This document shows, one piece after another, positions 53,035-64,000 of a DNA stretch of 64,000 bases (the first letter of the stretch is position 1; each line of letters begins with the position of its first letter). Origin of the DNA: Andrena cerasifolii (taxonomy: Eukaryota; Arthropoda; Insecta; Hymenoptera; Andrenidae); assembly GCF_050908995.1 (NCBI RefSeq), contig NC_135128.1, positions 10,817,114 through 10,881,113 on the forward strand, given 5' to 3'. A program made the translations under genes and the position numbers. A model generated the notes under the pieces. The model made no database searches. It was given only the letters and a program-made list of their open reading frames with translations, and was not told where the DNA came from.

Positions 53035-56000
53035 CATGGAGCGATCGAGCTTTATGCTGTTCCGTATTGGTACTTGACTGAAGCTTCACACCACAAAGAA
53101 GAGATCATATTGCTCCATTTAGGAAAGTAAAGATGGTCTTCGAAAGCTCCACGGAATATCCCAGAAGCTCCACTCACGAGGGAACTGATACCTATCGCTG
53201 TCCGTTGGATCCTTTTGTAGAAATATATTGAAAATGCTATAATTAGTAAAGCTATGACAGTCCATTATAAAATGATATAGATGTACATAGAATTCGATGC
53301 CCCCCTTCCAATTTCCCACTTCCATTTCCTCGAGTAGCCAACTACCAGAACTCCCATTCGTTTCTTCTATTTGACCTCTTTGAAGAAGGAAACATTTCTA
53401 TTTCTTCGAGCGTGGTTCCATGCAAGGGGCCGAATTTCTCGTGAAAAGGCTCTTATTAAATATTTCGTAACGGTTTCAAAAGCAGGCCGATCTTCCTCCG
53501 ATAATATCGCCGAACGGTGTCCTGAGACACGTGGAATCTATTCAAACGGTCACGCGATAATGGATCGCGCGTGGAATACATTCACGCAGGGAACACGATC
53601 CTTTTCACCGACGCTGTACGTCGCGAACGAAATCTCCGAGGAACGACTCGATTCTCCTTTCTTTTGTCCGTTTTAAAAGGCAAGATAACGCCCCTCGTTC
53701 GCCTATCCCGGCTCTCTTTCCTTTCGAGGGGCAGCTGCGTGTGACTGGAATCTTGAAAACGTCGCGGCCGAATTTTATGTTCCAAGTTTTCGGCTCCGAG
53801 TGGTTCCCTATGCTCGTCACATGAAAACTTGGTGGTAATGTCACGAATGCTCCTTTGCATTGCAAAGTGTAGTAAAGCTAAAAGCTTTTCTGCTGTTCCG
53901 CGGTGGGGTAGTCCCAAGGTTCTCCTTTTTTTTCTTGAATTCTTCCAGCACTTTAAGTGGTTTAGTATAATCGTGAGCCTGCTGAACCTACTGCAAACAT
54001 TTGCAGTCGGTTCAAACAAAAGGATTCAAACTACTCGGTCATCTTCATCATCGAACAGTATAAAACACTTCTCCGCGGACATAAAATATATAAACCATCC
54101 CCCTTTCCATTATCCTGCTCCCTGACAAAGTCTTCAAAAGCAATCGCTCGAGATTTCAGTAAATCTTTGTCAAATTTACCCCCAAAGATATCGTTCCAAG
54201 GCAAAGTGCTTCGAAGAATCAAGGATTTCCGAAGAATTTCGAGGGTCTAACACAAGGGGGTTGTCTTATAGAGATTGGTGGGCCTAAACTCTTGTAGATA
54301 GATCCTTTCCTTTCCCGAAACGCGAGGGATATCGTAACCAACCTCCCCTACATCCACAGCGACGTCCATGAAGGGATGTTGAACTCGTCAAGGCCTACAT
54401 TTGATCGAAGGAAGTACCAACTTCTGCTCGTTGTGCGCTTTGACCTAGCGATAATGACGATTAAAGAAGGAGGAGGACCTTCCGTGGCCGGAAGGCAATG
54501 AAAAGTAGTATGTTTCTCGACACACAACTTATACTTTCACACGTGTTCCGCGTGCGGTATAAATGCAGTGAAATTCAGTTTCAAGAAGCGCGACAGCGTG
54601 CTTTCCGGCCGAGGCGAGAAATATCAAGCGCAGACTCTTTCTTCGGTGATTTATACGCGTCAGGGACCCCTGTGTCCTTTTTATTAACTTCGTAGTCTTT
54701 TGTGGTTACATATCCTGTTGACTCGTCCTGGCCATTGTTTAATTACTTTGTGGAGTTCTTTTGAGGTGAAATTTGCTCTTACTTGTCTAGCTTTCATCGC
54801 GTAAGATTCAGACGATTCTGTTTCGCGAGAAACCTACATTGGTGGATGTTTTAAAAGATCCCCGAGAAGCCAAGCGGATGGAAGTTATCTTAAGAAGCTG
54901 AAGAGGAGCATAAATGTTTATGACATCATTAGTGCCTCCTTTGTAACTAAGTGATTGCCTCTCTTCCTAGCACTCCAATAGACGTTTAACGACACTCGGT
55001 CATTTGTCAGTATAAATCTCCAACTTTTTCGTTCGCCCCGATATCCATCGTTTTCACGAAGTTCAATGTGGGTCACGAAATGTATGCGATCAAATATCCT
55101 GCAGGGGAAGGAATCGTTGCGATGATCGTCTTCAATAAAGGAAGAGCATCATCCTTGACCGTCTTTTTCCCTTAAATATCTTCTCCGTTTATTCGAGCTG
55201 CCACATTGCTGGTTAATCTTTCTCTACGCACAAGCTTTGATATCGACAGTACTATTACACTCGTAAAGAAGCAAGTGAAAACGTGTCTCCACTTCCCATC
55301 AGCGTTCACCGCGTAATTTCTCTTTCATCTGCTCGTAGAAAATTTCTAAAAAAATTCATACAGCAATGTGTGAACCTCTCTCCACTCGTTTGCAGCACAG
55401 CCGATTCTCCTCTTCCATTTCACAGAGGACTAACAATTCCATTCACTTCCTAAACTCGTCAACGAACAAAGACTTTACGCTCGCATGAAAATCCAGAAAT
55501 CTTTAGAGCAGTCAAAGAACCATAAAAGTTCTATATCTGCGGGGCTGCGCTTTGCGTATCTCTGATCGCAGTATAAAACGGGCCATTGTGTTCTCGAAAC
55601 TGCACGTTCCAATATAAAACGAAGCAAAAAAGTGTAATAAACCACGTTGAATGGCTTATCTGGTCGTAACGAGCCCCGAATAGAATGTTAAAAAGCCCGA
55701 TGTAACGCGAGACTAAGATCGAAACGGTGCTCGTTTAAGCGGATTATCTGACCGTGGCCAGCCAGCAGATAAATCTGTGAAAAATTGGTAAACGTATCGG
55801 CCGCTTCCGGCCAATGTGCCCCGACAAAAATCCAACACTACGAGGCTGGAAAACTGCGCCGCGATTGGCGGTTCCGCGCGGTTCATTGGGGCTGACGTTA
55901 CCGCGGAACTCGTGCGTGAAACTGTCGCCGAAAGTTTCGCGGTTTCGCATCCGATTACGTGTCCCGGCACGGCAGCCTCGCGAACCGCCGTTCGACGGTC

Positions 56001-56518
56001 TCGGAGAAGTAACTTCGCGCGTCGCTTTCAACTGGGGCCGTTATGCATCGGTCGATACGCGCCGCGAAACAACTGTGAATTATTCGTCCTGGGTGCAATT
56101 ACCAGGAGCCATCGATAAGTGGTCAGCATTAGCCTCCGCCGACAGTTATAAATTCGCAGCAGACTTTCAGCGTCCAACGCATATTTCATTGCCCCGCGAG
56201 TCGTCTTATCTGCGCCGCTGGGAAATGAATGTAGAGCAGCGTAGGGAAATGGGATCGAATGAAAGCTATTTTTTTAAGCGTTTGTTGGCAGGTTCCAGGG
56301 GAAATCTATGGCGGGGAGTGAGACTGTGCGGTTCTGCTTCGAGTGTTGATGTCTGTCTTGGTTCTTCCTGCGGAGTTGCTCCTTGTGGAGTGTTTTCGAG
56401 GTGGATGATTTTCACTGATTTTTATTCATTTTCGTTGCTATAGTTCGAAGAAGATTTTTGTTGTTAGAGTTTCCACGAATATGGTAAGTGCTCAGGAACT
56501 TGAACTTCGGATGTTCTT

Positions 56519-56677
56519 CCGAATGGCCCCAGTGGTCGATCGACGCGAGATTTGAGGGGGATCTAAAATTGTAGCTTCGGGTATTTATTAGTTTACTGAA
56601 TATTAATAAAAAATTACTGTTCATTTTTCTGAGCCTAATTTCAAACCTCGTGGTTATCGGCCACTGGGGCCATTCGG
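56519..56677. repeat. Short element with 22-bp terminal inverted repeats
   Basis: CCGAATGGCCCCAGTGG at 56519-56535 is matched exactly in inverted orientation at 56661-56677, extending to 21 of 22 matching bases (56519-56540 and 56656-56677). The 115-bp interior is AT-rich. No target-site duplication is evident. It may be a small MITE or a structured RNA element; the sequence alone does not decide. Confidence 0.5.
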
Positions 56678-57438
56678 AGGTGCAGCCTGGACTTCTACTG
56701 CAGATTTTAATATATTACTCCTTCCGAAGTTTGAATAATCAATATTCTGATTTAGGGATGGAGGAGACCACGAGACTGAAGCTTAGAGTTGAACACGACA
56801 TTTAGAAGAATGGCTGGGAGGGGAGGCTTCGTTACTGGGCCACAGTGGGTTAGAAGTTGCAGTAAGCTCGGAAGTAGGGTGAAAGTTAAGGTTCGCGATG
56901 TCGTTAGCGAGATATCGGGAGAAATCAACGGCAGCCAGTGAACGGAATACTCGGCGACTGCGGAGGAATTTCGTTTTCATCGGGAAAAGGGAATAACGAG
57001 CAATGAAATCTTTTCCGTCACTCGTTTCAGCACGTTTCATTCTCGCTTCTATTTTTACCTCCGCTGAGTATTTGTCTCCAGGGAATCGGGCTGCGCGTAA
57101 ATGTTTTCTTTGCGTCGTTGAATTTTTTAGAGGCGAGCTGCGCCGGAAGGTTACCTCGTGCGATTTAAAATCACGGACGTGACGGGAACACGGTGGATAA
57201 TTAATGCGACTGTTTCGTTCTGTGTCAAGAGCTGCACGGGCCGCGAGGGGGAATCTATCACTTTCGCCGTTACTGGATGTAATTTGCAACTTTCCCGGAG
57301 TCACTGTATCCGCCTGCACGCTGCAAAGTGTGTTGCACATATTTCTAAATGTTCCACGTGCTTCGCGAGTTTTATCAAATTACCTGCGCGAAGTACCTAT
57401 TTCCGCGGAACTTGTCGCGGTGGGATTTTAAAATCATA

Positions 57439-57472
57439 GGAAATATTAGCAATTGGGAAATATTAGCAATTG
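57439..57472. repeat. Two-copy 17-bp tandem duplication
   Basis: The unit GGAAATATTAGCAATTG occurs twice back to back. It looks like a simple local duplication with no further copies next to it. Confidence 0.7.
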
Positions 57473-60400
57473 GAAGCTTGGCAAATATTTCATACCTATT
57501 TAAAGATATATGCAGTTGGTTAGCAAGATGCCAAAGCAGCGACTACTTAGTGTTTCGATGAAGGGGAATCGAAGGAAGAGGGGAATGTATCGATTACAGT
57601 GACAATTCTTTCGGCTCGTTTCCACTGGAGAATGACAGGAAACTGTTTGACGTCACAGGGTATTAAGCCCGAGCAGGTAGCACTCCTATAATTGAAACGG
57701 TTCTGCGAAATCGCAGCATCAATAGAGATCTTCGATCCTACTTATGTCAATATTAAACCTGAGGACAAGCTTATAGCTTTCCCATTGAAGTATTTCACTT
57801 CGGTAACTGGTATTCACATCGCAGACTGTATTAATATCTTCGAGGCTCAATGAAGAAGGGAATGTAAGAACGATGGAGTCTCTGTTAAGTTTCCCTGTTA
57901 GTGTGTACTTTAGCTTCACGCGGACTTTTTCTCAGGAATATTTGCAGTAGAATATCTAAACGATAGCTAAACAGTAGCCTCATTTTCGAGGAAGGCTTAC
58001 TCAGCCTTCTCATTCGGAATAGATTTAAAAATGAAGGCAAATATTTCACTGGCAAAAGAGCAGACCAAACAAAGTCAATTTTCAATATTTCATTGACCAT
58101 ATTAAGCATGAGTAAATATAAAATAAAAATATCCATATATCTTCATGAAAAGCTTTTCTTGCACGACGATCGGCAATGACTCAAAATTTCCAACGGAGTA
58201 GTACCTCCTTTGCTGATCGTTATTGGTCTCTTATCGTGAATTTTAATTTGATCAACCAGGGGAGTTACATTCGATGCAGGAAAATTGTTACATGGTGATT
58301 GGAGGAAATTCGAGATAACGCAGTGAATTTTCTTTCACGTGTATCGAGGAATAGAAGGTAGCTTTAAATTATAGGGCTTAGAATTTTGATGGCCTCGGTA
58401 GTGGTGATTAATCGTTATCTATCATTTCTGCAGCAGGATTTCAAGGGCGTGACACGGCACTTGGAATCCTTCCAGACCATCTATCTGTACGTTTGTAGCT
58501 TCATCCACTATCTTTCCGACATTGTGCTGTAAATGAAGAGAAATACATTTCTCTGCACAATAAAAATATGCTCGCGAAATGAAATGGACGTATTATTTTC
58601 GGAATCGTAAAATCTGATATGCGCTATGGATATCGAGAAATTAAAAGGCAACGCGATACTGTTTCTCGGCTTCAGGTTTATTTTTACGAATAACTGCCCC
58701 AAATCCGATATTTTGTTATTCATTTCTGAATTTCGTTGTTGTCAATATTCAGCCTCCACGAAGATCTCTCAAAGGTATTTTATTTTGGAATCAATTAGAT
58801 AGATTTATTCCCGAGAAGGACGTAAGGTCCCATTCTAGTCGATGAAAATTAAGTTATTGATTATCAGTCTTGAAAGAAAAAATTCCCTCCGTTATGTTTA
58901 TCAACGCAGGCAGCGTTAATGTCCCTTTGAAATGGTGAACGGCTCGTTTAATTCCCTGAAACCATTCAAGCCCCATTAGTGCATTGAAAGTCAGGCTTCT
59001 AACGGTGGCTAAATGGAATCGTCAACGTAATCTTTCTCGGTGGATTTTTATTTAAATTGTTTTATGCGAGGGAATTTTAAAGAAATGGCGCGACCTGGTG
59101 GCACAAAGCTCTGCTTAAATATTCAACATCTGCGGCGAAGTAATTTGGCCACCACGCCAAGACCAACGTTACGAGCGAGCAGAATATTCATATGACGAGC
59201 CACGTCCGTTTTTACGATATACGAGACAAGGAATCGTAATTTCATTGTTAAGTTATGAGGGAAGGGGGATTCTCATTCTAAAGACGCGAGACTTCTACAT
59301 CAAAGTCCCTTGGAAAGACTCTCCGTAGATTTGAATCTATCAAAGAAATTAAGTAGTTTGCAAAAAATGCAAGCTCTATCTTAAATCACTTTCATCGACT
59401 TCAATTTGATAACAAAGTACAATTTATTTGCTTAATTCGACGTATCATAAATCACCCAGGACTGACAAGATGGGCACAAACAAGTGCACTGTTCTTTCAC
59501 TGTGTCGCGTCTGACTAGTTACACGGCTACTCTACTTAATCCATTGTAGAGCCTCCTCTTAAGCCACGCAATTCAGCAAATAATCACTGAAATTGATTAT
59601 TTATCGTTCCTTTTTACACCGAGTTCCATCCATTACACCACCCCCTTTACAATATTCCATTACCTGCCTCAACATCTTTCACTTTTTCACTTCAATCACA
59701 ATTTCCCCTACACGCAATTTAATTTCCAATTACGTCAACACACAAAATTAATATGTCACCACTAACATGGCGTGTAAAAGGCTCGACGTAGCAGTTGCAT
59801 GTTGCACACTGTTGCACCCCCTCGGCCCATCCCCTTTGTTTCCAAACAACGGACATCCTGACGCGGCCAATCATTACACCTTGCAGAATTTTCGGGCGAG
59901 AGACTGTGCCGTGGTTGGGAACGAATCGATGGACCGTCCGCCAGGTCTATAAATAATTGCCCATTGTAGCTGGGGGGTCGGTCAGTTTGACGTCGTTATT
60001 ACAGCTCATCAGTCGGCGCGATAATGGCGCGGGGCGAACGCCGCCGGCGGGCCGGAGCCTCGCGAAAGTCTGCAAATAATTTATGTTGCGCGACATAGAC
60101 ACGCGAGCCCCGATTACGTTGGTATAAGCAATTTTCCCGTCACTGTCGCGCGTGTCCTTTGTGCCGATTAATGGAATTTCCGGTATCCATTCGGCGGGGA
60201 TTTTAATCGCGCCACGCGCGTCTAATTGGCGAAAACAGCGTGTCACTGAATTCCTTCGCCGCGACTTGCTCCACTGGATATAAAACCCTTTCACTCCATT
60301 TTAAACGGCGCGGCCACTAATGAGCAGCCACGTAGCGAAACTGCAACGTCAACCCTCGCGAACCTACCCCTCCGCCGTGGTTTTAATTTGATAAATGGCT

Positions 60401-61536
60401 GGTTTCCGTCCGCCTGTCGTCGAGAATTTGCGAAGGAACCGGCAGGGACTTGGCAATATTTCGCCTGCACCACGGCTCCTTTTCTCTCCGTGCGTGCACG
60501 ATTTTCGTACGCTCTTTGCCGAGACTACCGTTTCCATTTTCATATAAAGGCACAGGTGTTCTCAAACGCGCGTTACTTTCTCTTTTCCCGCGCTCGTTAT
60601 TGGCTTGTTTGCTGCTTCGCCTGTTCTGCGTTTCGCAGACAGTGGAGGAAATGGAGCTCGGAGAACGCGGGGTCGGGGAAAGGTTAAAGGGGTAATATAA
60701 TAGGGGCGGGTAAACACGGTAGGTAAAAGAGGATCAAGTAGTTAAAATTAATAATGCAAGACGGGGGAGAGTATAGAGAATGCGAGAAATACGAGGAAAA
60801 CAGAGCACAGTAAAAGATTGATCACACAGAGGAGCGAGCAGATAAGAAGGGAAGAAGGAATGGCAGAAAGTTTCGTCCAAATCCTTTTCACCTTCACCCT
60901 CCTATTTAGATTCATCCATGAAAGACTATTATCGCTGGGTGAGGGGGAAAGATTTACGTATCGTGACCCGTGAAACGCTAATGGTCACGATAATCATCGG
61001 GACACTTTCGCGGATAAAACCGGGCGACGTACGCGCCAGCTGTCGACTTCTCCTGCGTTTGTTCCCTCTTTATTGTCACCGTCGAGGCAAGAAGTAACCG
61101 GGCTAACGATTCAAGAAAATCGTTACGCTATTTAACGCTCACAACTCCGCCTGCATCCTTCCTCATTAAAGCGCCAAGAAGAGTGCACCATTCTTGGTTA
61201 CACCCTCGCTGCATTCTACGCGCCCCCTGCCAGAGATTATTCTAATGGCGCTCTAAGGAATGTTTTTTCCTGGGAACTGTTATCACAGCTGATGCGAACT
61301 GTTCGTCAGAATTTAAATAAGAGACCGTAGAGATCCCCTCGTTTTTAACGCCTTCCAGGCGTGCAAATCAACTATTATATAATCCTCTACGGCTCCACGA
61401 GGGCGTCTCAATCGCTCAAGTTAAAATAAATTTAAGAACTCTTAAACCATCAAAGCTTGCAAACATTTCATAATTCGCCACAAACCTGGAAGAAACTTAA
61501 CAAACAGTGGAGCCTCAAATACAAAATGTAATTTAA

Positions 61537-61916
61537 AGAGGAACACTGCGACGGCCGGAGAAATGAGACCTTTTCAAGAATTTTTTTTCACGAATACTTT
61601 ACAGTTTTCATATAAAATTTGTATTACTTAATTTCAGTACAATGTCTTAAGATATTATAAAAAAAATGAGCAGAAAACCATGCATAAATTTTAATATATT
61701 AATTAATCTTCTAGACCCCACACAAAAAAACATAGGTCGCTGGCGGGATGTGTAACTTTGGAACGGCAGCTCCGAAATCAAATTCAAATCTTCCGTTATA
61801 AACTATACGAGTGTAGTTTCCGTAGGTAATAAAAATTTTACTTGAAAACTGTAAATCCTCCCTAAAAAAAAATGTTAAAAAAGGCTTATGTTTGAGCCGT
61901 CGCAGTGGTGTTCCCC
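61537..61916. mobile_element. TTAA-flanked palindromic MITE in the receptor intron
   Basis: A 380-bp element is flanked by TTAA at 61533-61536 and 61917-61920. The ends are inverted copies (AGAGGAACACTGCGACGGC on the left; the right end reversed reads GGGGAACACCACTGCGACGG). The internal sequence is also loosely palindromic, with TTTACAGTTTTCA-type blocks on both sides. A TTAA target is typical of the piggyBac superfamily. It has no coding capacity. The element lies 23 nt inside the intron, beyond the splice donor. Confidence 0.8.
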
Positions 61917-61937
61917 TTAACAATTTCCTTCCCTTTT

Positions 61938-61943
61938 ACTCAC
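61938..61943 (-). other. Splice donor of receptor coding exon 1
   Basis: On the minus strand the exon ends AAGG and the intron begins GTGAGT, a strong match to the eukaryotic 5' splice-site consensus. The reading frame hits TAA within a few bases if the intron is read through, and the conserved protein block stops at this point. Together these fix the exon boundary. The split codon starts with G. Confidence 0.85.
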
Positions 61944-62523
61944 CCTTAATGAAATCCACCGCCATCTCCAGTCCATACGTGTCCTTATCGCAGTCGTCAA
62001 GTATATGCGCGCCGATCTTGACGCCTGGCACGATGCCCTCGCCCTCGTTGAACTTGTCCAGGGTGTAGAGCATGGCTTCCAAAGCTTGCACCCCGCCCTG
62101 CGGCATCACCGGGCCGCAGGTGACCGTGTCCTCCCTCTCGTGCACCATCATGAGGCCACCCAGCACGAGATCACCTTCAACCACCGCCTCCTTCTTCACG
62201 GGCCAGGTGACTTGAACGTGGCTGTTCATGTCCATAGACCTAAACTGCCGTCGCCCGTGTCGAATCGGGTGATGGGTCTCCGGGTTCTCGAACCTGAACA
62301 GGTTCGAATGCGCTCGCGGGCGAGCGCGATCAACTCGAGGATCTGGCTCGCCACCACGTGGCTCCAAGTCTCTGTAAGTTCTCGCGAGGCTCGACAGCCT
62401 GCCGGCTAAATCGACCGACTCGTCGTCGCTCCATCTCCCCTCGACGCTTGGCGACTGTTTATTGCTCGGCTCGTAGTCGGCCGAGCAGACGCAGCCCAGC
62501 AATGCTAGCAGCAGCAACTTCAT
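61944..62523 (-). CDS. mtt: First coding exon of a metabotropic glutamate receptor (mangetout/mXR-like), partial
   Basis: This exon encodes the N-terminus of a class C G-protein-coupled receptor, a plasma-membrane receptor for an amino-acid-like ligand. Seen: the ATG at 62523 opens 193 complete codons plus one base and runs into a GTGAGT donor at 61943-61938, giving a phase-1 intron. Residues 1-15 (MKLLLLALLGCVCSA) form a signal peptide. Residues 16-105 are a polar, Arg/Glu-rich linker with a basic RHGRR at 88-92. From about 117 the ligand-binding lobe starts: GDLVLGGLMMVHERED, then CGPVMPQGG, QALEAMLYTLD and GAHILDDCDKDTYGLE. Family knowledge: this block is the start of the mGluR Venus-flytrap domain. 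The MMVHERED and CGPVMPQGG wording resembles the insect mtt/mXR group more than group I or the mGluRA type. The rest of the flytrap domain, the cysteine-rich domain and the seven helices are absent from this exon and were not found elsewhere in the window. The family call is firm; the mtt assignment is from memory and less certain. Confidence 0.88.
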
Positions 62524-62531
62524 GACTTCAT
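62520..62531 (-). promoter_or_regulatory. Three-codon upstream ORF overlapping the receptor start
   Basis: On the minus strand an ATG at 62531-62529 opens ATG-AAG-TCA-TGA. Its TGA stop overlaps the receptor ATG at 62523 as ATGA. Both ATGs have a purine at -3 (A for the upstream one, G for the main one). If the transcript starts upstream of 62531, ribosomes would meet this minimal ORF first. A repressive or reinitiation role is inferred; the receptor start itself is chosen because it is followed by a signal peptide. Confidence 0.5.
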
Positions 62532-64000
62532 AGTTGTGGGCGTTTACGCTGCGGCTAGCTGGCGACGATTCTGCTCGATCGTTGGCCCTGTGCGAAGCTT
62601 GGGGTCGCTCCTAGCTGCGACGTTAACGCTGGCTCGATAATTGAGTCATGATCTAGATCTCGCGATGGCTGGGTCCTCGTTCAATAACAGGGTGAGGTTA
62701 CACTCGCCACGGTTGCTGCTTGGACAGCTGGTGTCTGGGCTGGCTCGAAGCACACTTGGGAGTTTAGATCCACGACTAATGGTCAGGCATTGTCGGTGCT
62801 GAAGAAACAACAGACTTGTGAAGTTAGGCGTCGAACTTGCTGGCTCTGTAGGTTCGCTTGGAAGTCGTTAGTGGCGGCATGCCTCGCGTCTGTTCGGTTT
62901 CGTTTCGGAGTGCGATCGTCTCTTGTCTATCGAAGAGTAATTGGTATCGTGTTAAGGGAGTTTCTGCCGTTTCTGTCTCGCGTGCCGAGACGGAATAGTG
63001 TAATCGTTCGCTTCACGAAAAATCGCATGCACGGGAATGGACTATAGCTTGTTGGAGCAATTAAAAACGCATTTGTCCTTTGCTTGATGCGCTGCGCGCC
63101 ATCGCTGCTTTATTTGCTGACCTGTCCCTCCTGTGCTTCCACAGGACTGTGATAAAGTGTTCTGCAGAGTGCATGTTTCTGATTCTGGGGCACACTTCGA
63201 GGAAATAGAGAGTAATTAGCTTGGAACGCTGTTAGAATAAAAAATGTATCGTAGTATGTGGGTACTATATCTGTAAGATATATATTTGAAGTTTGCATTT
63301 CATATTTAGGTCCTAGTTAGGCTTCCTAGTGTTGCCTTCCTTATTATTATTTTTTTTTTTGAGTAATTAAGTCGATTAATAAAATAATAATATTTCTGTT
63401 CCTCGATGGGCGTTCGTTTCAATCATCAGATTTCTTTCTACAGACAGCACAACACTGTGAGATTTCTACGCGGTTTTTTGAAAAATTAAAAGTGTCATCA
63501 CAGCTAGCAACGTTCGGATATGTACTTGACTTCGAGTGGCTTATACTTGATTCAATAGATCTGTAGCATAATTAGATTGAAAGCACTTCTGTGCGGCAAT
63601 GGCCATTCGATTGGGATGTCCCTCGGTTATAATTGGAGAACGAATTGTATCGACGTGTGTTCCATTACTTGCACGCGATTAAAAAGCTCCTCCACGGCAA
63701 ATCGCCGTAGAAATTCGAACGTTGCTCCGAGCATTATCGCGAAATTCAATGCCATTAAATTTACCGTTCCGCCTATAAAGCTCGCCACTTGACAATTGGA
63801 ATTTACTGTTGCACCTCAGCCATGCCGAAAATTCAAATGATTAATTTCAATTTATATAGCACGTGTTAAAGCTTGCCGGCTTTCCAGCCTGTCGCACGAT
63901 TATTTTGCGCAGCGCAGTTATTCCAACCGCCGAAAGCTCGCTTAAAATTCTCATTGCAGGACAATCCGTTTAGATTAAATCCAATTTCAATTGAACAAGT
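62524..64000 (-). other. Upstream flank of the receptor exon: 5' UTR/promoter side, no other gene seen
   Basis: This stretch lies 5' of the receptor ATG. The portion to about 63050 is rich in CpG and mixed in composition, as is common around insect promoters, but I could not place a TATA box, initiator or upstream non-coding exon. An open frame on the plus strand at 62790-63047 has no recognisable domain and is not called. An 11-T run lies at 63350-63360. The remainder looks like unique non-coding DNA. Confidence 0.4.

Larger units (their letters stand above)
53035..61532. other. Non-coding stretch between the 8-bp array and the intronic MITE, probably intronic
   Basis: No protein family could be recognised on either strand. 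The longest open frames (209 aa at 55814-56443 on plus, 185 aa at 56783-57340 on minus) are of mixed basic composition without domains and lie in CpG-rich DNA that happens to lack stops. Small structures are a 22-bp inverted repeat pair around 56519-56677 and a 17-bp tandem duplication near 57439-57472. If the receptor's next exon lies beyond the window, this is intron 1 sequence. Confidence 0.5.

Noticed and set aside
51524..53081. Two overlapping frames of 517 and 504 aa with FYSFTLLL repeats
   Set aside because: They are the automatic product of an 8-bp satellite without stop codons on one strand; neither has a natural start context or any non-repeat domain.
55814..56443. 209-aa plus-strand frame
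   Set aside because: Mixed composition, no recognisable domain, with a minus-strand frame of similar quality over its first half.
61270..61295. TTATCACAGCTG considered as a miR-2-like seed
   Set aside because: Matches only the seed; no precursor hairpin is visible around it.
62005..62409. 134-aa plus-strand frame
   Set aside because: It is the antisense shadow of the receptor exon, whose minus-strand reading has clear family motifs.
1..64000. CRISPR arrays, bacterial operons, tRNA and rRNA genes
   Set aside because: Tandem arrays here have no spacers, no tRNA-like box pair with a cloverleaf was seen, and all other features are eukaryotic.

Overview
The window is eukaryotic, most likely insect and plausibly hymenopteran. 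It has no operon structure and almost no coding sequence. It holds many small DNA transposons, a Helitron, two long tandem arrays, and one clear exon of an insect-type metabotropic glutamate receptor that ends in a canonical splice donor. The lineage is inferred from the receptor sequence type, the repeat spectrum and a short telomere-like stretch with TTAGG-derived units. No ribosomal, tRNA or mitochondrial gene gives a firmer placement.

Layout. Positions 1-8038 are non-coding, with one TA-flanked palindromic element at 2638. A 216-bp Helitron-like element at 8039-8254 is followed by a 3-kb foldback element at 8541-11528, built from inverted arms carrying a 173-bp tandem unit. Positions 11529-26663 show no recognisable gene and one dispersed repeat. 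A 1,189-bp near-perfect hairpin element lies at 26666-27854 and a 721-bp TTAA-flanked palindrome at 29339-30059. A 20-bp minisatellite lies at 31072-31632. A 164-bp segment is duplicated around a 38-bp telomere-like filler at 33891-34256. Further palindromic elements lie at 37812, 40100, 42692 and 49553. A 1.4-kb array of an 8-bp unit spans 51640-53034.

The only gene I can support is on the minus strand at 61944-62523. It is the first coding exon (signal peptide plus start of the ligand-binding Venus-flytrap domain) of a class C GPCR of the metabotropic glutamate type, closest in character to the insect mangetout/mXR group. Transcription runs toward lower coordinates. No second receptor exon was recognised in the window, so some or all of the preceding 61.9 kb may be its first coding intron, although other undetected genes cannot be excluded. 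A TTAA-flanked element begins 23 nt inside that intron, and a three-codon upstream ORF overlaps the receptor start codon in an ATGA arrangement.

The recurring theme is palindromic or long-terminal-inverted-repeat elements: at least eight independent ones with different target-site signatures (TA, TTAA, TAA). None encodes a recognisable transposase. If transcribed within a long intron they could fold into double-stranded RNA. That is inference.
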